64,000 nucleotides of DNA, taken from the NCBI GenBank assembly GCA_009781005.1, contig WQYX01000017.1, positions 1-64,000 of the forward strand, read 5' to 3'. This DNA comes from Polyangiaceae bacterium (GTDB lineage Bacteria; Myxococcota_A; Polyangia; Polyangiales; Polyangiaceae). Positions 62,930-64,000 of the stretch are shown in pieces; the first letter of the stretch is position 1; the number at the start of each line of letters is the position of its first letter. The position numbers and the translations under genes were made by a program. The notes under the pieces are model-generated. The model saw nothing but the letters and a program-made list of their open reading frames with translations. It had not been told where the DNA came from and made no database searches.

Positions 62930-63487
62930 GTGGCGATCGCACTGACCATTGAGCACGGGCCGCACGCGGGGCTTTCGCGCGCGGAAATTCATAAGCGAAT
63001 CAAATCGATGATTCGAGTTCTTCAATTGAACAAGTTTGACATTTCATTCGTTCTAACAACGGATGAACAAGTGCATCAATTGAACAAGATCTATCGCAAA
63101 AAAGATCGCCCGACGGACGTCCTTGCCTTCGCGATGCACGAAGGCGAGTTCGGTGCTCTCGCAGGCAATGTGCTTGGCGATGTCATCGTGAGCGTCCCAA
63201 CGGCCCGCAGGCAGGCCGAAGCTCGGGGCGTCCGCGTGCTCGACGAGGTGACGATGCTTCTCGCCCACGGGCTCCTGCATCTTCTCGGTTGGGACCACGA
63301 CACCACAGCGAAGGACCGTCGCATGCGCGCCGAAACGGACCGGCTCTGCGCCGCCGCCACGGGCAGCCCCCCTCCGGCGACGAATGCGAAGGCGGTCTCC
63401 AAGGCCTCTTCAAAGGCAGGAGCAGCACGGGGTCTGTTGCAGAAACCTGCGGCGCATCCAAAGCTTGCAAGGCGCAAGGCCCCCTAA
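62930..63487 (+). CDS. ybeY: Endoribonuclease YbeY
   Basis: About 185 aa from GTG 62930; a TTG at 62894 would extend it. The zinc-binding motif is HGLLHLLGWDHDTTAKDRRM, the YbeY signature HGxLHLxGyDH, with DRPTDVLAFAMHEGEFGALAGNVLGDVIVS before it. YbeY is an endonuclease for 16S rRNA 3'-end maturation and quality control. A Lys/Ala-rich tail of about 50 residues (AKAVSKASSKAG and beyond) is an addition not seen in the E. coli protein. Confidence 0.95.
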   Translation: MAIALTIEHGPHAGLSRAEIHKRIKSMIRVLQLNKFDISFVLTTDEQVHQLNKIYRKKDRPTDVLAFAMHEGEFGALAGNVLGDVIVSVPTARRQAEARGVRVLDEVTMLLAHGLLHLLGWDHDTTAKDRRMRAETDRLCAAATGSPPPATNAKAVSKASSKAGAARGLLQKPAAHPKLARRKAP

Positions 63488-63782
63488 CCGCCAAACGCGT
63501 GCAGGCCTCGTCCCTGCCGAAAAACACGGACGTTGATGTGGGCTCGTCTCTCCATAGGCCAGGATGAAAACGCGCGAACGCAGGCGTTTTCCCTTGCGGG
63601 GATGGAACTACGAGGTGTAGCAATGACGGCGAGCATCGGTTCCGACCCTAAAATTCGGTGCCGCGGCGGTGTTCAAGACCTTTCTTCATCCGTTCGCCCC
63701 GGCACTCGTCGGACGATTTGGGTCGATTGAAAGGTGTCTACAAACGACGAAAGATGTCGTAGTTTCGACAGGAGGAATCACA
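63488..63782 (+). other. Intergenic region between ybeY and the HU-like gene
   Basis: Contains a weak hairpin GAAAACGC/GCGTTTTC (63566-63591) that could end ybeY transcription, and AGGAGG at 63770-63775 serving the next gene. No coding sequence with recognisable features. Confidence 0.45.
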
Positions 63783-64000
63783 ATGGCTGCTGCAAAGCGT
63801 ATGACGAAAGCCCAGGTCATCTCGGATATTGCCCAGTACAGCGAACTCGACAAGAAGAGCATCGGTAAGGTCTTTGAGGGCCTCACGGATCTCATCAAGA
63901 AGCAACTCGGACCGCGCGGTCCGGGCGAGTTCGTGATCCCCGGGCTTCTCAAGTTGAAGACGGTCAAGAAGAAGGCAATCCCGGCTGGCGAGCGCCGCAA
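63783..64000 (+). CDS. HU-family DNA-binding protein (cut by window end)
   Basis: The first 72 codons are present: MAAAKRMTKAQVISDIAQYS, then KKSIGKVFEGLTDLIKKQLG, PGEFVIPGLLKLKTVKKKAI and PAGERRK. This is the HU/IHF fold with the dimerising helices and the start of the DNA-binding arm. AGGAGG lies 7 bp before the ATG. Myxobacteria often carry extra HU-like proteins; the N-terminal AAAKRMTKAQ extension and GLLKLK segment match those. The remaining C-terminal arm lies outside the window. Confidence 0.9.
   Translation, partial: MAAAKRMTKAQVISDIAQYSELDKKSIGKVFEGLTDLIKKQLGPRGPGEFVIPGLLKLKTVKKKAIPAGERR

Noticed and set aside
63533-63730. A 65-codon open frame upstream of the HU-like gene
   Set aside because: No ribosome-binding site of note, no recognisable pattern, and it overlaps the probable leader of the HU-like gene.

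Overview
The window is about 64 kb of GC-rich bacterial chromosome with no rRNA, tRNA, CRISPR array, phage or plasmid replication gene that I can see. The gene content best fits the Myxococcota, probably Polyangia. It includes eukaryote-like Ser/Thr kinases (one a kinase-AAA-TPR giant), a proline-rich FHA protein, many lipoproteins, a cluster of fused polysaccharide enzymes and several families of short palindromic repeats. This is an inference from style and content, not from a marker gene.

Layout. 1-3.4 kb: a small membrane protein, a secreted GH5 glycosidase, a lipoprotein and a VOC-fold protein. 3.4-6.2 kb: three repeat elements, then nrfHA (ammonifying nitrite reductase) with an FNR-like site over its promoter and a clear terminator. 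6.2-24.5 kb: a BREX phage-defence operon on the minus strand, in transcription order brxE-brxA-brxB-brxC-pglX (in two coupled ORFs)-PHP/SMC-like ATPase-Schlafen/AlbA_2 protein-pglZ-brxL. 24.5-29.0 kb: an RND efflux adaptor and permease on the same strand, running straight into brxE. 29.2-31.5 kb: an outer-membrane beta-barrel gene and a debris region with a duplicated gene tail, a frameshifted zinc-finger ORF and hairpins. 31.5-43.3 kb: an NHL-repeat lipoprotein, then a surface polysaccharide cluster (flippase, kinase, glycosyltransferase-acyltransferase fusion, ATP-grasp enzyme, glycosyltransferase-hexapeptide fusion, export lipoprotein, esterase). 43.4-54.2 kb: a histidine kinase/Fe-S/FHA operon, ftsK and a multidomain kinase. 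54.3-64 kb: housekeeping and miscellaneous genes (TrpB-like enzyme, thyA-folA, a BtuF-like protein, an acetyltransferase, lolA with a C45 hydrolase, a GT2, ybeY) and the start of an HU-like gene cut by the window end.

Two things stand out. The first is the BREX locus. It has the type 1 core, but carries brxE (known from type 6), a pglX split at an ATGA overlap with its own Shine-Dalgarno, and a two-gene ATPase cassette between pglX and pglZ. The second is the non-autonomous palindromic elements. A 177-bp element with TA flanks sits precisely inside a 142-bp element with TNA target duplications, and this nest lies in the middle of the BREX operon, 15 bp upstream of the AlbA_2 start codon. Other copies lie at the start of the RND operon, just upstream of the nrfHA promoter and at gene stop codons. 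These elements appear to have reshaped gene ends and leaders across the window.
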